From: Acidobacteriota bacterium
GTDB lineage: Bacteria; Acidobacteriota; Terriglobia; Acidiferrales; UBA7541
DNA length: 64,000 nucleotides
NCBI GenBank assembly: GCA_013289665.1
Contig: JABCZN010000012.1
Coordinates: 62,001-126,000, forward strand
Reading direction: 5' to 3'
The position numbers were made by a program, and so were the translations under genes. Of the stretch, positions 29,881 to 39,863 are shown piece after piece (the stretch's first letter is position 1; the number at the start of each line of letters is the position of its first letter). The notes under the pieces are model-generated. The model worked only from the letters and a program-made list of their open reading frames with translations, ran no database searches and was not told the origin of the DNA.

Positions 29881-30864
29881 CTAGCTGTTCTGCCGGGCTT
29901 CCTTTGCCGCGCAGGCTTCGACAAAGCGGGTATGGCAATAAAGCAGCAGCCAGATGATTAGGACGCCCGGGATTAGAGAGAGCACGCCAAACACCCGGGT
30001 CTGCGCAATCGCGGCTTGTCCCATGAGGCCTTCCGGAGGAGCCATCTGGGACATCAGTTCCCGCATGTTGCGGTCGTAGCTGGGGCTCACCAAGGTAATG
30101 GTGCCGCTGGCCATCCAGAAAAAATACTGGCTCAACATCAGCGGGTAACTCCATCGCTTCAGGCGCAGCATCCCGGTGGCGCCCACCAGCACGAGCGCGA
30201 CAGAAAGGTAGAAAAACGCCACGCCGATGGCACCGTGAAAACGGTAGCCAAACAGAATCATGTTGACCGGAAAGTTCGTGAACGGCAGGAGCAGGCAGAA
30301 GGCCGCGGAAAGAACAGAAAATCCGGCAAGAATGGCCAGGGGCAGGGGGCAGCGGGGCTGGGGCGTGGCCAAGGGCTGGCTCTCGGTGCCACCTGCCCGC
30401 AGAAACTGCTCCCTGACGGCGCGCTTGTTGAACAGCAGCAACCACCAGACCCCGATTAGAAACTGGATTCCGTAAATCGCAGACATCAGGATCCGCAGGT
30501 AGGGCAAACTCGCCACAGTATCGCTGGGCATCTCCGGCATCGGCACGAGGGAGGTGAAGACAAACATAGTTCCGCCGATAGCAGCCATCACCCCGCCCCA
30601 AACCAGCATGGAGATGCGCGCCCACTTCTTTAAGCGCAGCAAACCGACACAGGTGAAAACGCCAAAAATTGCCAGGCCGGCGGACAGGCCCATGATCGCC
30701 ACAACCATGGATCTGGCGAACGGCGGAATTGCCGTTGTGCCGGTCTCGGGGATCATGGTCAAGCCAGCAATTGCGCCAACCGTGCCGAGAATGGCAAACA
30801 GACTTATGAGAATGCCGAGGATGGCTGCGGCTACGACCGAACTGGATGGCCCTGAAGGCTCCAT
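29881..30864 (-). CDS. Hypothetical polytopic membrane protein
   Basis: Multiple hydrophobic segments; 327 aa; similar layout to the next gene. Confidence 0.75.
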   Translation of the reverse strand: MEPSGPSSSVVAAAILGILISLFAILGTVGAIAGLTMIPETGTTAIPPFARSMVVAIMGLSAGLAIFGVFTCVGLLRLKKWARISMLVWGGVMAAIGGTMFVFTSLVPMPEMPSDTVASLPYLRILMSAIYGIQFLIGVWWLLLFNKRAVREQFLRAGGTESQPLATPQPRCPLPLAILAGFSVLSAAFCLLLPFTNFPVNMILFGYRFHGAIGVAFFYLSVALVLVGATGMLRLKRWSYPLMLSQYFFWMASGTITLVSPSYDRNMRELMSQMAPPEGLMGQAAIAQTRVFGVLSLIPGVLIIWLLLYCHTRFVEACAAKEARQNS

Positions 30865-30934
30865 GGGTCAGCTATATATCATTTCCACGGCGTTGAAGAT
30901 AGGGAGCCAATCCCGGTCGAACGGGAAATAAATC

Positions 30935-31456
30935 TTATGGACGGCCTGAATCGGATTCTGGAATAACCTGAGCCTCGAACTGCCTTTTCACACTGGGCAT
31001 GCGGAAAAAGAAGATCCACCAGATACTGACGGGAAACAGCGCAATCACCAGGGAAATGGCGAGGAGTTGCTTGAACGATTCCACTTCGCTGACGAACTGC
31101 TTGGGAATGAAGAAGGTCTCGAACGGGCGGAACGCAATCATGTACAGGCAGAAACACAACGCCACGCCGGCCCACAAGAGCGCCGCCCGCCTAGCCCACG
31201 GTTTTAGCTGAAACAATCCGATGCCGGTGCGGATGCCGGAAGCAATCAGGAAAAGCGGCACCGTGAACATCAGAAATAAGGTGATCGGGAAAAGCTCATA
31301 GAGATGCTTGCCGTGGTGGAGCGTCGGCGCATTCAGTACTCCGAGGAAAAGACTACCCCAGACAAACAACGCGGAGCCGCTGCCCAAGATGGCGAGAGCG
31401 GCGGCGCAGGTAACGCCTGCGGAACGTCGAGTGGAGGACCAAACGGTTTCAGGCAT
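30935..31456 (-). CDS. Hypothetical polytopic membrane protein
   Basis: Likely start MPETVWSSTRRSAGVTCAAALAILGSGSALFVWG at 31456; several TM segments. Confidence 0.65.
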   Translation of the reverse strand: MPETVWSSTRRSAGVTCAAALAILGSGSALFVWGSLFLGVLNAPTLHHGKHLYELFPITLFLMFTVPLFLIASGIRTGIGLFQLKPWARRAALLWAGVALCFCLYMIAFRPFETFFIPKQFVSEVESFKQLLAISLVIALFPVSIWWIFFFRMPSVKRQFEAQVIPESDSGRP

Positions 31457-31538
31457 GGCTGCCGATAAGAAGAACACATGGGGGTGGGAGTGAAAAGGGT
31501 TGGGAAGAGGGAGGTTTGCGCAAAACGTCACTTGACGT

Positions 31539-31555
31539 TCGCTTTCTTTTCGCCT
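31539..31555 (+). promoter_or_regulatory. Candidate SOS/LexA box TTCGCTTTCTTTTCGCC in lexA promoter TTGACG-17-TAGAGT
   Basis: Direct repeat TTCGC-N6-TTCGC-C exactly fills spacer between TTGACG (31533-31538) and TAGAGT (31556-31561). Confidence 0.65.
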
Positions 31556-31650
31556 AGAGTGTGTCCAGGTTGGACCGGTTCTGCTCCGGCAGATGGCCGA
31601 GTGCAGAAGACGCACGGCAAGAAGGAATCGGCAAGCCGCGGAGGCTAACG

Positions 31651-32274
31651 ATGGCGCTGACAAAACGGCAAAAGGAAGTTCTCGATTACCTGGTTTCGTT
31701 TGAGACGAAACACGGCTATGCGCCGAGTTTCGAGGAGATCGGGAAGGGCCTGAAGTTGACCTCGCTCGCCACCGTGCACAAGCATATCAGCACGCTCGAG
31801 AAGAAGGGGTTCATCCGGCGCGGCTACAACCAGAGCCGTTCGATTGAAATTGTACAGTTGCCGAAATCCGTGAAGGAACAGGTGATCGAACGGCGCATCC
31901 AGGAGTTGCCGCTTGTTGGCCGCATCGCCGCGGGCCGGCCGTTGGAGGCGGTGGAAGAGCGCGAGACGATTTCGCTCGGAGATTTTGCGCGCGGGGGCAA
32001 TTCCTTCGTGCTGCAGGTGAAGGGCAGCTCCATGATCGAGGACCACATCATGGACGGGGATTATGTGGTGTGCGAGCAGACCCAGGTGGCGAATGCCGGG
32101 GATATAGTGGTGGCGCTGGTGGGGGGAGAGGAAGCCACCCTGAAGAGGTTTTATCGCGAAGGATCCGGCAAGGTGCGGCTGCAGCCCGCCAATTCCGACA
32201 TGGCGCCTATAATGGTCGCGGCAGGCGACGTAAAGATTCAAGGAAGAGTGATCGGAGTCCTGCGCAAATACTAA
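31651..32274 (+). CDS. lexA: LexA repressor
   Basis: MALTKRQKEVLDYLVSFETKHGYAPSFEEIGKGL...; Ala-Gly cleavage site RIAAGRPLE; catalytic Ser in VKGSSMIEDHI; catalytic Lys in EEATLKRFY. Confidence 0.98.
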   Translation: MALTKRQKEVLDYLVSFETKHGYAPSFEEIGKGLKLTSLATVHKHISTLEKKGFIRRGYNQSRSIEIVQLPKSVKEQVIERRIQELPLVGRIAAGRPLEAVEERETISLGDFARGGNSFVLQVKGSSMIEDHIMDGDYVVCEQTQVANAGDIVVALVGGEEATLKRFYREGSGKVRLQPANSDMAPIMVAAGDVKIQGRVIGVLRKY

Positions 32275-32357
32275 GGTATTCTCTGGAGGGAAAGCCGGGT
32301 GCTTCTGAGCTACACTCTGGCGATGACGGCAACTCCCTCTATTCCGGGCAAAACGTC

Positions 32358-33677
32358 TTGAGCAGCCCGGTGCCGAACGGCCAGTTCTCCTGTTGGTTTC
32401 GCGCGAATGCGGCGGCGATCGCGCTTTTTCTCTTTTTCCAGCTTCTGCTGCCTCCAGCCGGATACGGCTACGCGGTCCTTGCCCATCAGGCCTTGATCGA
32501 TGCCACCTGGGAATCGCATGTCAAGCCGCTGCTGAAAGCCAGATTCCCCGGCGCTACGGAAGAGGAACTGAGCGCGGCGCAGGCTTACGCCTACGGCGGC
32601 TCGATCATCCAGGACCTCGGCTACTATCCGCACGGCAGCGCGTTTTTCAGCGATTTGACGCACTATGTCCGCAGCGGCGATTTTGTGCTGGCGCTTCTGC
32701 GGGACGCGCAGAATGTCCATGACTACGCCTTCGCGCTTGGAGCACTCTCGCATTACGCGACGGACAACCAGGGGCACCGGCTAGCGACCAATCGCGCGGT
32801 TCCCATTCTTTACCCGAAGCTTAAAGCCAGATTTGGCGATTTCGTGACCTATGAAGATGACACGCTGGCCCACGTGAAAACGGAATTTGGATTTGACGTG
32901 CTGCAAGTGGCCAAGGGGCAGTATGCCCCATCGAGTTATCACGACTTTATCGGGTTCGAAGTCTCCAGGCCCCTGCTCGACCAGGCCTTTCAGCAGGTTT
33001 ACGGGATCGAGTTGATTTCCGTGCTGGACGACGAAGATAAGGCCCTGAATTCTTACCGGCGGGACGTCAGTAAACTGATTCCCGAGGCGACCCGCATCGC
33101 CTGGAGCCTGAAGAGCAAGGAAATCAGGGCGGATGAGCCGGGCGCTACACACCGGAAATTCTTGTACAACCTTTCGCGCTCGGAGTATGAAAGGCAGTGG
33201 GGCAAGGATTACCAGCGCCCCAGCCGGAAGGAACGGTTTTATGCCTTTCTATACAAACTGCTGCCGAAGATCGGGCCGCTGAAGGTGTTGCAATTGAAGA
33301 CCCCGACGCCCGAGACCGAAAAAATGTTCGAGGAGAGTTTCAATGCCTCCGTTCAGGAGTACCAGAAATTGCTGGGCGAGGAACGGCGCGGGACGCTGCA
33401 GCTTCCCAACCTGAATTTTGACGTGGGCAGCGAAACGTCCGGCGGCAAGTACCGCCTGAATGACGATGCGCACGCGCAGTTGCTCGACCGATTGGCCCAA
33501 AAGAAATTCGGTTGCGTTTCATCGGACTTGCGCGAGGAGATTTTGACCTTCTTTGCCAGCGTGGATGCTCCCTACAACGGCAAGAATGACAAAAAGACCT
33601 GGGATCGCGTGCAGGCCGAGCTGGAATCGCTGAAAGAAATGGAGCCAGTCGCTACCTCCATGCATCAAATTCAGTGA
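32358..33677 (+). CDS. Zinc-dependent phospholipase C family protein
   Basis: VLAHQALIDATWE...GSIIQDLGYYPHGSAFFSDLTHYVRSGDFV...YAFALGALSHYATDNQGH (His/Asp metal ligands); TTG start inferred before signal/TM segment. Confidence 0.8.
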   Translation: MSSPVPNGQFSCWFRANAAAIALFLFFQLLLPPAGYGYAVLAHQALIDATWESHVKPLLKARFPGATEEELSAAQAYAYGGSIIQDLGYYPHGSAFFSDLTHYVRSGDFVLALLRDAQNVHDYAFALGALSHYATDNQGHRLATNRAVPILYPKLKARFGDFVTYEDDTLAHVKTEFGFDVLQVAKGQYAPSSYHDFIGFEVSRPLLDQAFQQVYGIELISVLDDEDKALNSYRRDVSKLIPEATRIAWSLKSKEIRADEPGATHRKFLYNLSRSEYERQWGKDYQRPSRKERFYAFLYKLLPKIGPLKVLQLKTPTPETEKMFEESFNASVQEYQKLLGEERRGTLQLPNLNFDVGSETSGGKYRLNDDAHAQLLDRLAQKKFGCVSSDLREEILTFFASVDAPYNGKNDKKTWDRVQAELESLKEMEPVATSMHQIQ

Positions 33678-33770
33678 GGGCTACCGGCCGGCGTGAAACC
33701 CCGCTCCGACTAGGGTAGACTGCTAACTCCTTCGAGGGGAATAATCTCGAAGCATAGGAAGCCCTTACTT

Positions 33771-35438
33771 GTGACCACAAAAACTCCCAGCCTTTTGCTT
33801 GTCGGTCGACCCGACCCGAGCCGCGATGCGCTTGGCCAACTTGTGGCCGACGCGGGGTACGCGCTCACGACCGCCGATTCGAGCGAAGACGCCTTTCACA
33901 AGATGCAGAGCGCGCCCCCGGACATTCTGCTGCTCGCTGCCGCGGCGGGAAGCGGTTCGTGCAATGAAGCGATTGCCGTTGCCCGATCGCACAACCCGGA
34001 CACGCGGATCGTTGTGTTATCTCCGGGCAGCGCGGCGGACCGTGCCCGCGCTCTGGACCTCGGCGCCGATGATGTGGTGGCGGTTCCCTGGACCGAAGGC
34101 GAACTGCTGGCCCGCGTGCGCGGGCAACTGCGGCAGAAGAGTGCCGTGGAAAAACTGGAAGAAAAGTCGCGCATCGCGGAAGAGAGCTTCGGAGTGGCGC
34201 AGACCGCGTTTCAGGCGCTGGCGGTCACGGAAAAGATGACCCGCGATGCGTTCTCGCTGGAACGGATTCTGAAGATTGGCGTGGTTTCCCTGTTCGGTTT
34301 GGCGCTGATCATTTCCGGTGTTTTCTTCCTGTACTCGCGCCGCGCGGACAAGGAGACCAAGCGGGCTTATAGCGAGATTGCTCAGCTGGAACACAGCGTG
34401 CAGACCGAGCAGCAGCTTCTGGCATCCGCGCGGCGGTTGCGGGATGACCCGTCCAATTCCGACATGCTGCAGCAGAAAGAGCAGTTGCAGAAGCAGAGCG
34501 AGGAATTGAAGAAGAAATTGGCCGCGCAGAACGACGGCGGTTCGAGCGAGCTTCGGCGTCAACTGGATGAAACCACCAGCCGGCTTGCCAAGATCGAAGG
34601 CCAATCCCAGGCGGCGGAGAGCATCATCCGCGCTTACGCCCCGAGCGTCGGCCTGCTGCACGTTTCCGTGGCCTTCAACGATAAAACGTCCGGCCGGCGG
34701 CTGCGTTATGGCGGAATGGATAGCGATGGCTCGCCGCTCAAAGACAGCGACGGAAACCCGGTTTATACCACCGAAGGACGCGGACCCGAAGTGCGCGGAG
34801 ATTTCTTTGGCACCGGCTTCATCGTGGGAGACGGCAAAATCCTGACTAACCACCATGTGGTGCAACCGTGGTGGGAAAATGAAGAGTTGTCGGGAGCCAT
34901 GAAGCAGGGGCTGGAGCCGGTGATCGCGGAAATGACTGCGTATTTTCCGGGAGAGACGAACGGTATCCCGGTGAACATTTCGCAGATTTCCAAAGAAGCG
35001 GACCTCGCTTTGGTCCACGGCGACCTTTCCGAATTGCGCCGGCCGATTCTGAAGCTCGATGCCAGCAAGGAAGCCGCGGTGAGCGGTGAGGAACTGATCA
35101 GCGTGGGCTATGCGACGGGTCTGGATGCCATTCTCGCGCGGGCCGGGGATGAAACGGTGCAGCAAATCGTCAAAGCGAGCGCGGGCGACCCGAAACTCGT
35201 GCTTGTGGAATTGGCGAAGCGAAAACTGATCCGGCCGCTGGTAACGCAGGGCCACGTGGGCGATGTGTTGCCGGACAAAATCGTGTACGATGCGCAGACC
35301 ACTTCGGGCGGCTCCGGCGGGCCGCTGCTGAATCGCCAAGGCGGAGTGATTGGAGTGACCTTTGCGATCGTGAAGGGTTTTGGCGGGTCCAACTTCGGCG
35401 TGCCGATCCGCTACGCGCTGCCGCTTGTGAAGCACTAA
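33771..35438 (+). CDS. Pseudo-receiver domain - TM - coiled coil - trypsin-like (HtrA-type) serine protease fusion
   Basis: Receiver-like SLLLVGRPDPSRDALGQLVADAGYALTTADSSEDAFHKMQSAPPDILLLAAAAG; TM ILKIGVVSLFGLALIISGVFFLYS; protease triad TNHHVVQ, ADLALVHGD, TSGGSGGPLLNRQGGVIGV. Confidence 0.88.
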   Translation: MTTKTPSLLLVGRPDPSRDALGQLVADAGYALTTADSSEDAFHKMQSAPPDILLLAAAAGSGSCNEAIAVARSHNPDTRIVVLSPGSAADRARALDLGADDVVAVPWTEGELLARVRGQLRQKSAVEKLEEKSRIAEESFGVAQTAFQALAVTEKMTRDAFSLERILKIGVVSLFGLALIISGVFFLYSRRADKETKRAYSEIAQLEHSVQTEQQLLASARRLRDDPSNSDMLQQKEQLQKQSEELKKKLAAQNDGGSSELRRQLDETTSRLAKIEGQSQAAESIIRAYAPSVGLLHVSVAFNDKTSGRRLRYGGMDSDGSPLKDSDGNPVYTTEGRGPEVRGDFFGTGFIVGDGKILTNHHVVQPWWENEELSGAMKQGLEPVIAEMTAYFPGETNGIPVNISQISKEADLALVHGDLSELRRPILKLDASKEAAVSGEELISVGYATGLDAILARAGDETVQQIVKASAGDPKLVLVELAKRKLIRPLVTQGHVGDVLPDKIVYDAQTTSGGSGGPLLNRQGGVIGVTFAIVKGFGGSNFGVPIRYALPLVKH

Positions 35439-35563
35439 GCCCCCGGATGGGTTCGCTGGACCCACAAAGAATTCTTGTGCGCGCGATCGAAATTTTTGTC
35501 CTCCGCATGTTCCCCATCCATGAAAGAATGTAAAATTTCGCATCCGGCGATCGGCCGGTCAGA

Positions 35564-38500
35564 TTGGTTCCTGTGAAGAAGAATCGACCCATACGAAAGT
35601 TGCTGGCTGCCAACCGCAGCGAAATCGCCATCCGGATCTTCCGGGCTGCCAACGAGCTTGGGCTGCGAACGGTGGCCATCTACTCGCACGAAGACCGGCT
35701 GGCGCTGCACCGCTTCAAAGCGGATGAGGCGTATCAGGTTGGCGCGGGGAAAGGGCCGGTTGAGGCGTATCTGGATATCGCGGGAATTATCGCCATCGCC
35801 AAGGCGCATGAGGTGGATGCGATCCATCCGGGGTATGGATTTTTGGCGGAAAATCCGGCGCTGGCGAGGGCTTGCGCCAAAGCTGGCCTGACATTCGTCG
35901 GGCCGACTCCCGAACTGCTGGAACTGCTTGGTGACAAGACGGCGGCACGAAGGCTGGCGACACGGGCCGGAGTGCCGGTTTTGCCCGGCACGGAAAAATC
36001 TGTTTCTTCCGCGACGGAGGCGAAGAAAATTGCGAGCGAGATCGGGTATCCGGTCATCGTGAAGGCGGCTATGGGCGGCGGCGGGCGCGGGATGCGCGTG
36101 GTTCGAGACGAGGCGCAGCTTGCGGCGCGGCTCGAAGAAGCGCAGGGCGAAGCGAAGTCCGCGTTCGGCGACGCTTCGGTGTTCCTGGAAAAATATCTCC
36201 CGCGCGCGAAACACATCGAAGTGCAAATACTTGCCGATGAACATGGCAATCTGCTGCATCTTTACGAGCGCGACTGCTCCGTGCAGCGGCGGCATCAGAA
36301 AGTCGTTGAAGTGGCTCCGGCGGCAAATCTGGGGCAGAGCGTGCGAGAGGGACTCTGCGCCGCGGCCGTGCAGATTGCCCGCACGGCGAATTATCGCAAC
36401 GCGTGCACGGTGGAGTTCCTCTACGACGTTGATTCAGAGAGCTGGTATTTCATTGAAGTGAACCCGCGCGTGCAGGTGGAGCACACGGTGACGGAGATGG
36501 TCACCGGCGTGGACATCGTGCGCGCGCAGATTCTGATTGCCCAGGGGCACAAGCTGCACGAGGAGCCGCTGGCCTTGCCGCTGCAGGAAAAAATTCCGCT
36601 CTACGGCGCGGCGCTGCAATGCCGCGTCACCACGGAAGACCCGGCGAAGAATTTTGCGCCCGACTATGGAAAGATTTCCACCTACCGCTCACCGGCCGGT
36701 TTCGGCATCCGCCTCGACGGAGGGACGGCGTATGCGGGCGCTGTTCTTGCGGCTTATTACGATTCGCTGCTCGTGAAGGTGACTGCCTGGGGCACCAATT
36801 TGAACGAAGCGTGCCAGCGGATGGATCGCGCGCTGCGCGAATTCCGCATCCGCGGCGTGAAGACGAATATCCCGTTCCTCGAGAATGTCGTGAACCATCC
36901 GAAATTTCGCGCCGGCGAAGTGACCACTTCTTTTTTGGATGAGTCGCCCGAGCTTTTCCGCTTTTCGGGGCGCGCGGATCGCGCGACAAAGCTGCTTTCC
37001 TATCTGGGCGACGTCATCCTGAACGGCAATCCGGAAGTGAAAGGGAAGCAGCGGCCCGAGCAGCTTGAGAGGGCCGTGCTCCCATCAGTGCCGGGCATCG
37101 AGCCGAAGCCGGGTACACGCCAACTCCTGAAAAAGCTTGGGCCCACAAAATTCGCGGCCTGGGCGAGGAAGGAAAAACGCCTGCTGGTGACGGACACGAC
37201 CTTCCGCGACGCCCACCAGTCGCTGATGGCCACGCGGGTGCGTACGTTCGACCTGCTGGCGACGGCGGATGCCGTCGCCGAGCGCCTGCCGAATCTCTTC
37301 AGCCTGGAAATGTGGGGCGGGGCGACGTTTGACACCTCGATGCGCTTTCTTCACGAGGACCCGTGGCAGCGCCTGCGGGAACTGCGCGAGCGCGTTCCGA
37401 ACATCTGCTTTCAGATGCTGCTGCGCGGGGCAAACGCGGTAGGATACACGTCCTACCCCGACAATGTTGTCGAGGAGTTCGTGAAGGAGTCCTACCGCCA
37501 GGGGATCGATATTTTCCGCATTTTCGATTCGCTGAATTCGATTGAAAACATGCGCGTCTCGATTGCCGCAGCACTCGAGACCGGAGCCGTCTGCGAAGCG
37601 GCCATCTGCTACACCGGCGACCTCCTGGACAAGAGCCGGCCGAAGTATTCATTGAAGTATTACGCCGGCATGGCCAAGCAGCTGGAAAAAATGGGCGCGC
37701 ATTTTCTGTGCATCAAGGATATGGCGGGATTGTGCAAGCCCTACGCCGCGTATTCACTGGTAAAAGCCTTGCGCGAAGAAATCGCGATCCCGATTCATTT
37801 TCATACCCACGACACCAGCGGCTTGAACGCGGCATCACTGCTCAAGGCAGCGGAAGCTGGCGTTGACGTGGCAGACGCCGCAGTGGCATCCATGAGCGGC
37901 GGCACCAGCCAGCCCAACCTGAATGCAATCGTCGAAACCCTGAAAAACACACCGCGAGACACGGAACTCGATTCCGAAGCTCTTAACGAGTGCTCCGAAT
38001 ACTGGGAAACTGTGCGGACCTATTATTCACCGTTTGACTCCGGGCCCCGGTCAGGTTCTGCGCGCCTCTATGAACATGAAATTCCCGGAGGGCAATTTAC
38101 AAATCTGCGTGAGCAGGCTGCTGCGATGGGGCTCGGCCACCGCTGGCGCGAAGTGGAAAGAACTTACGCGGAGGTGAACCATTTGTTCGGGGACATCGTG
38201 AAGGTGACTCCGTCCAGCAAAACGGTCGGCGACATGGCGCTGTTTCTGCTGGCCAATGAAATGAAGCCCGCCGATTTGCTGGCGCTTCCTGAAAATCACG
38301 ACATCTCGCTGCCAAATTCGGTGGTGGAGATGTTTTCTGGCGCGCTCGGTGTTCCTCCTGACGGCTGGCCGAAAAAATTGCAGCGCATCATTCTCCGCGG
38401 CAAGGCTCCCCTGAAGGGGCGTCCAAGCGAGAATCTTCCCGCGGCCAACTTTGCCGCAGAACAGTCCGAGCTGGAAAAAACAGTCGGACATCCGGTCGAG

Positions 38501-39031
38501 ACCGATGCGCTGCTGAGCTACCTGCTCTATCCCGACGTGTTTCTGAAGTACGACAAATTCCGCCAGACCTACGCGGATGCGAGTGTCCTGCCGACCCCGG
38601 CGTTTTTCTACGGCTTGCAGCCGGGCGAGGAGATTACCGTTCAGATCGAGCCGGGCAAGACCATGATCGTGAAGTTCCTCACCATTGGCGAAGCGCATCC
38701 TGACGGCACGCGCACTCTCTTCTTCGAGCTCAACGGCCAGCCACGCGAAGTCACCGTGCGCGACCGCGCGCTGCGGGTCGTCGAGCGCAGCCATCCGAAG
38801 GCCGACCCGGAAGATCTTGGCCAGGTCGGCGCTCCCACGGCAGGCCTTGTAAGCTCCATCGCCGTGCAGGTTAACCATCCCGTCGAACGGGGTGCTAAAC
38901 TTCTGACACTGGAAGCCATGAAGATGCAATCCAACATTTATGCGCCGGTCTCCGGGCGGGTCAGAAAACTCTATGTGGTTCCGGGGCAGCACGTGGAAGC
39001 GAAGGATCTTCTGGTCGCGATCGCTCCGTGA
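35564..39031 (+). CDS. pyc: Pyruvate carboxylase
   Basis: Biotin carboxylase (RKLLAANRSEIAIRIFRAANELG), carboxyltransferase (TTFRDAHQSLMATRVRTFDLL), biotin attachment (LTLEAMKMQSNIYAPVSG). Confidence 0.97.
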   Translation: MVPVKKNRPIRKLLAANRSEIAIRIFRAANELGLRTVAIYSHEDRLALHRFKADEAYQVGAGKGPVEAYLDIAGIIAIAKAHEVDAIHPGYGFLAENPALARACAKAGLTFVGPTPELLELLGDKTAARRLATRAGVPVLPGTEKSVSSATEAKKIASEIGYPVIVKAAMGGGGRGMRVVRDEAQLAARLEEAQGEAKSAFGDASVFLEKYLPRAKHIEVQILADEHGNLLHLYERDCSVQRRHQKVVEVAPAANLGQSVREGLCAAAVQIARTANYRNACTVEFLYDVDSESWYFIEVNPRVQVEHTVTEMVTGVDIVRAQILIAQGHKLHEEPLALPLQEKIPLYGAALQCRVTTEDPAKNFAPDYGKISTYRSPAGFGIRLDGGTAYAGAVLAAYYDSLLVKVTAWGTNLNEACQRMDRALREFRIRGVKTNIPFLENVVNHPKFRAGEVTTSFLDESPELFRFSGRADRATKLLSYLGDVILNGNPEVKGKQRPEQLERAVLPSVPGIEPKPGTRQLLKKLGPTKFAAWARKEKRLLVTDTTFRDAHQSLMATRVRTFDLLATADAVAERLPNLFSLEMWGGATFDTSMRFLHEDPWQRLRELRERVPNICFQMLLRGANAVGYTSYPDNVVEEFVKESYRQGIDIFRIFDSLNSIENMRVSIAAALETGAVCEAAICYTGDLLDKSRPKYSLKYYAGMAKQLEKMGAHFLCIKDMAGLCKPYAAYSLVKALREEIAIPIHFHTHDTSGLNAASLLKAAEAGVDVADAAVASMSGGTSQPNLNAIVETLKNTPRDTELDSEALNECSEYWETVRTYYSPFDSGPRSGSARLYEHEIPGGQFTNLREQAAAMGLGHRWREVERTYAEVNHLFGDIVKVTPSSKTVGDMALFLLANEMKPADLLALPENHDISLPNSVVEMFSGALGVPPDGWPKKLQRIILRGKAPLKGRPSENLPAANFAAEQSELEKTVGHPVETDALLSYLLYPDVFLKYDKFRQTYADASVLPTPAFFYGLQPGEEITVQIEPGKTMIVKFLTIGEAHPDGTRTLFFELNGQPREVTVRDRALRVVERSHPKADPEDLGQVGAPTAGLVSSIAVQVNHPVERGAKLLTLEAMKMQSNIYAPVSGRVRKLYVVPGQHVEAKDLLVAIAP

Positions 39032-39801
39032 GTTCGCCGAATCTCATCAAGCACGAGCAGTTTCCCTCGCGCTTTCTAAGCAATCGCCGCGATCTGATCG
39101 TCTATCTTCCGCCGGGATATCACGAACAGCCGGACCGCCCCTATCCGGTGCTTTATCTGCACGACGGTCAGAATCTGTTTGACGGCTCCACTTCGTTCAT
39201 CCCTGGGATGGATTGGCATGTGGGGCAAACCGCCGATTACCTGATTTTCGAAGGCCGGGTGGAGCCGCTGATCATCGTGGGGATTTACAACGCGGGCAAG
39301 CAGCGGCTCGGCGAATACACGCCCACGCGCGCGCCAAAGCTTGGCGGTGGCCGCGCGAACCGCTACGCGAAATTCCTGCTGGAGGAGGTGCGCCCCTTCC
39401 TAGAAAGCCAGTATCGCGTCGCGGAGGGCGCGGAGCACACCGGGATCGGCGGATCATCGCTCGGCGGGCTGGTATCCTTATATCTCGGTCTGAAACTTCC
39501 GAAGGTTTTTGGCAGAATCGCCGCGTTGTCTCCGTCCGTCTGGTGGAATGAACGGGTAATTCTGCGCTTCGCCGCTGCCGCTCCGGTGCACCCTCACCCG
39601 CGCATCTGGCTGGATGCCGGCACGCGCGAGGGCGGCCGGACGGTTGAAGACGTGGAACGCTTCCGCGACGTCCTGCTTGGCAAGGGCTGGCAGTCCGGGC
39701 GTGATCTCTACTACGAGCGCGTGGAAGGCGCTGAGCACAACGAAGCCGCCTGGGCCCAGCGCGTTGGACCCTTCCTCCAATTCCTGTTTCCCGGCCGTTA
39801 A
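39028..39801 (+). CDS. Alpha/beta hydrolase-fold (enterochelin esterase-like) protein
   Basis: RDLIVYLPPGYHEQPDRPYPVLYLHDGQNLFDG...TGIGGSSLGGLVSLYLGLKLPKVFGRIAALSPSVWW; GTGA overlap with pyc. Confidence 0.92.
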   Translation: MSSPNLIKHEQFPSRFLSNRRDLIVYLPPGYHEQPDRPYPVLYLHDGQNLFDGSTSFIPGMDWHVGQTADYLIFEGRVEPLIIVGIYNAGKQRLGEYTPTRAPKLGGGRANRYAKFLLEEVRPFLESQYRVAEGAEHTGIGGSSLGGLVSLYLGLKLPKVFGRIAALSPSVWWNERVILRFAAAAPVHPHPRIWLDAGTREGGRTVEDVERFRDVLLGKGWQSGRDLYYERVEGAEHNEAAWAQRVGPFLQFLFPGR

Positions 39802-39863
39802 ACACAGGTATAATCCGCGCAGTTTCTTCTAGGGCAGGAACCACTGCGCTCGAGTGCCCATTT

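Noticed and set aside
34017-35543. 508-aa minus-strand ORF opposite the protease fusion
   Set aside because: Antisense shadow; plus strand encodes a complete catalytic triad.
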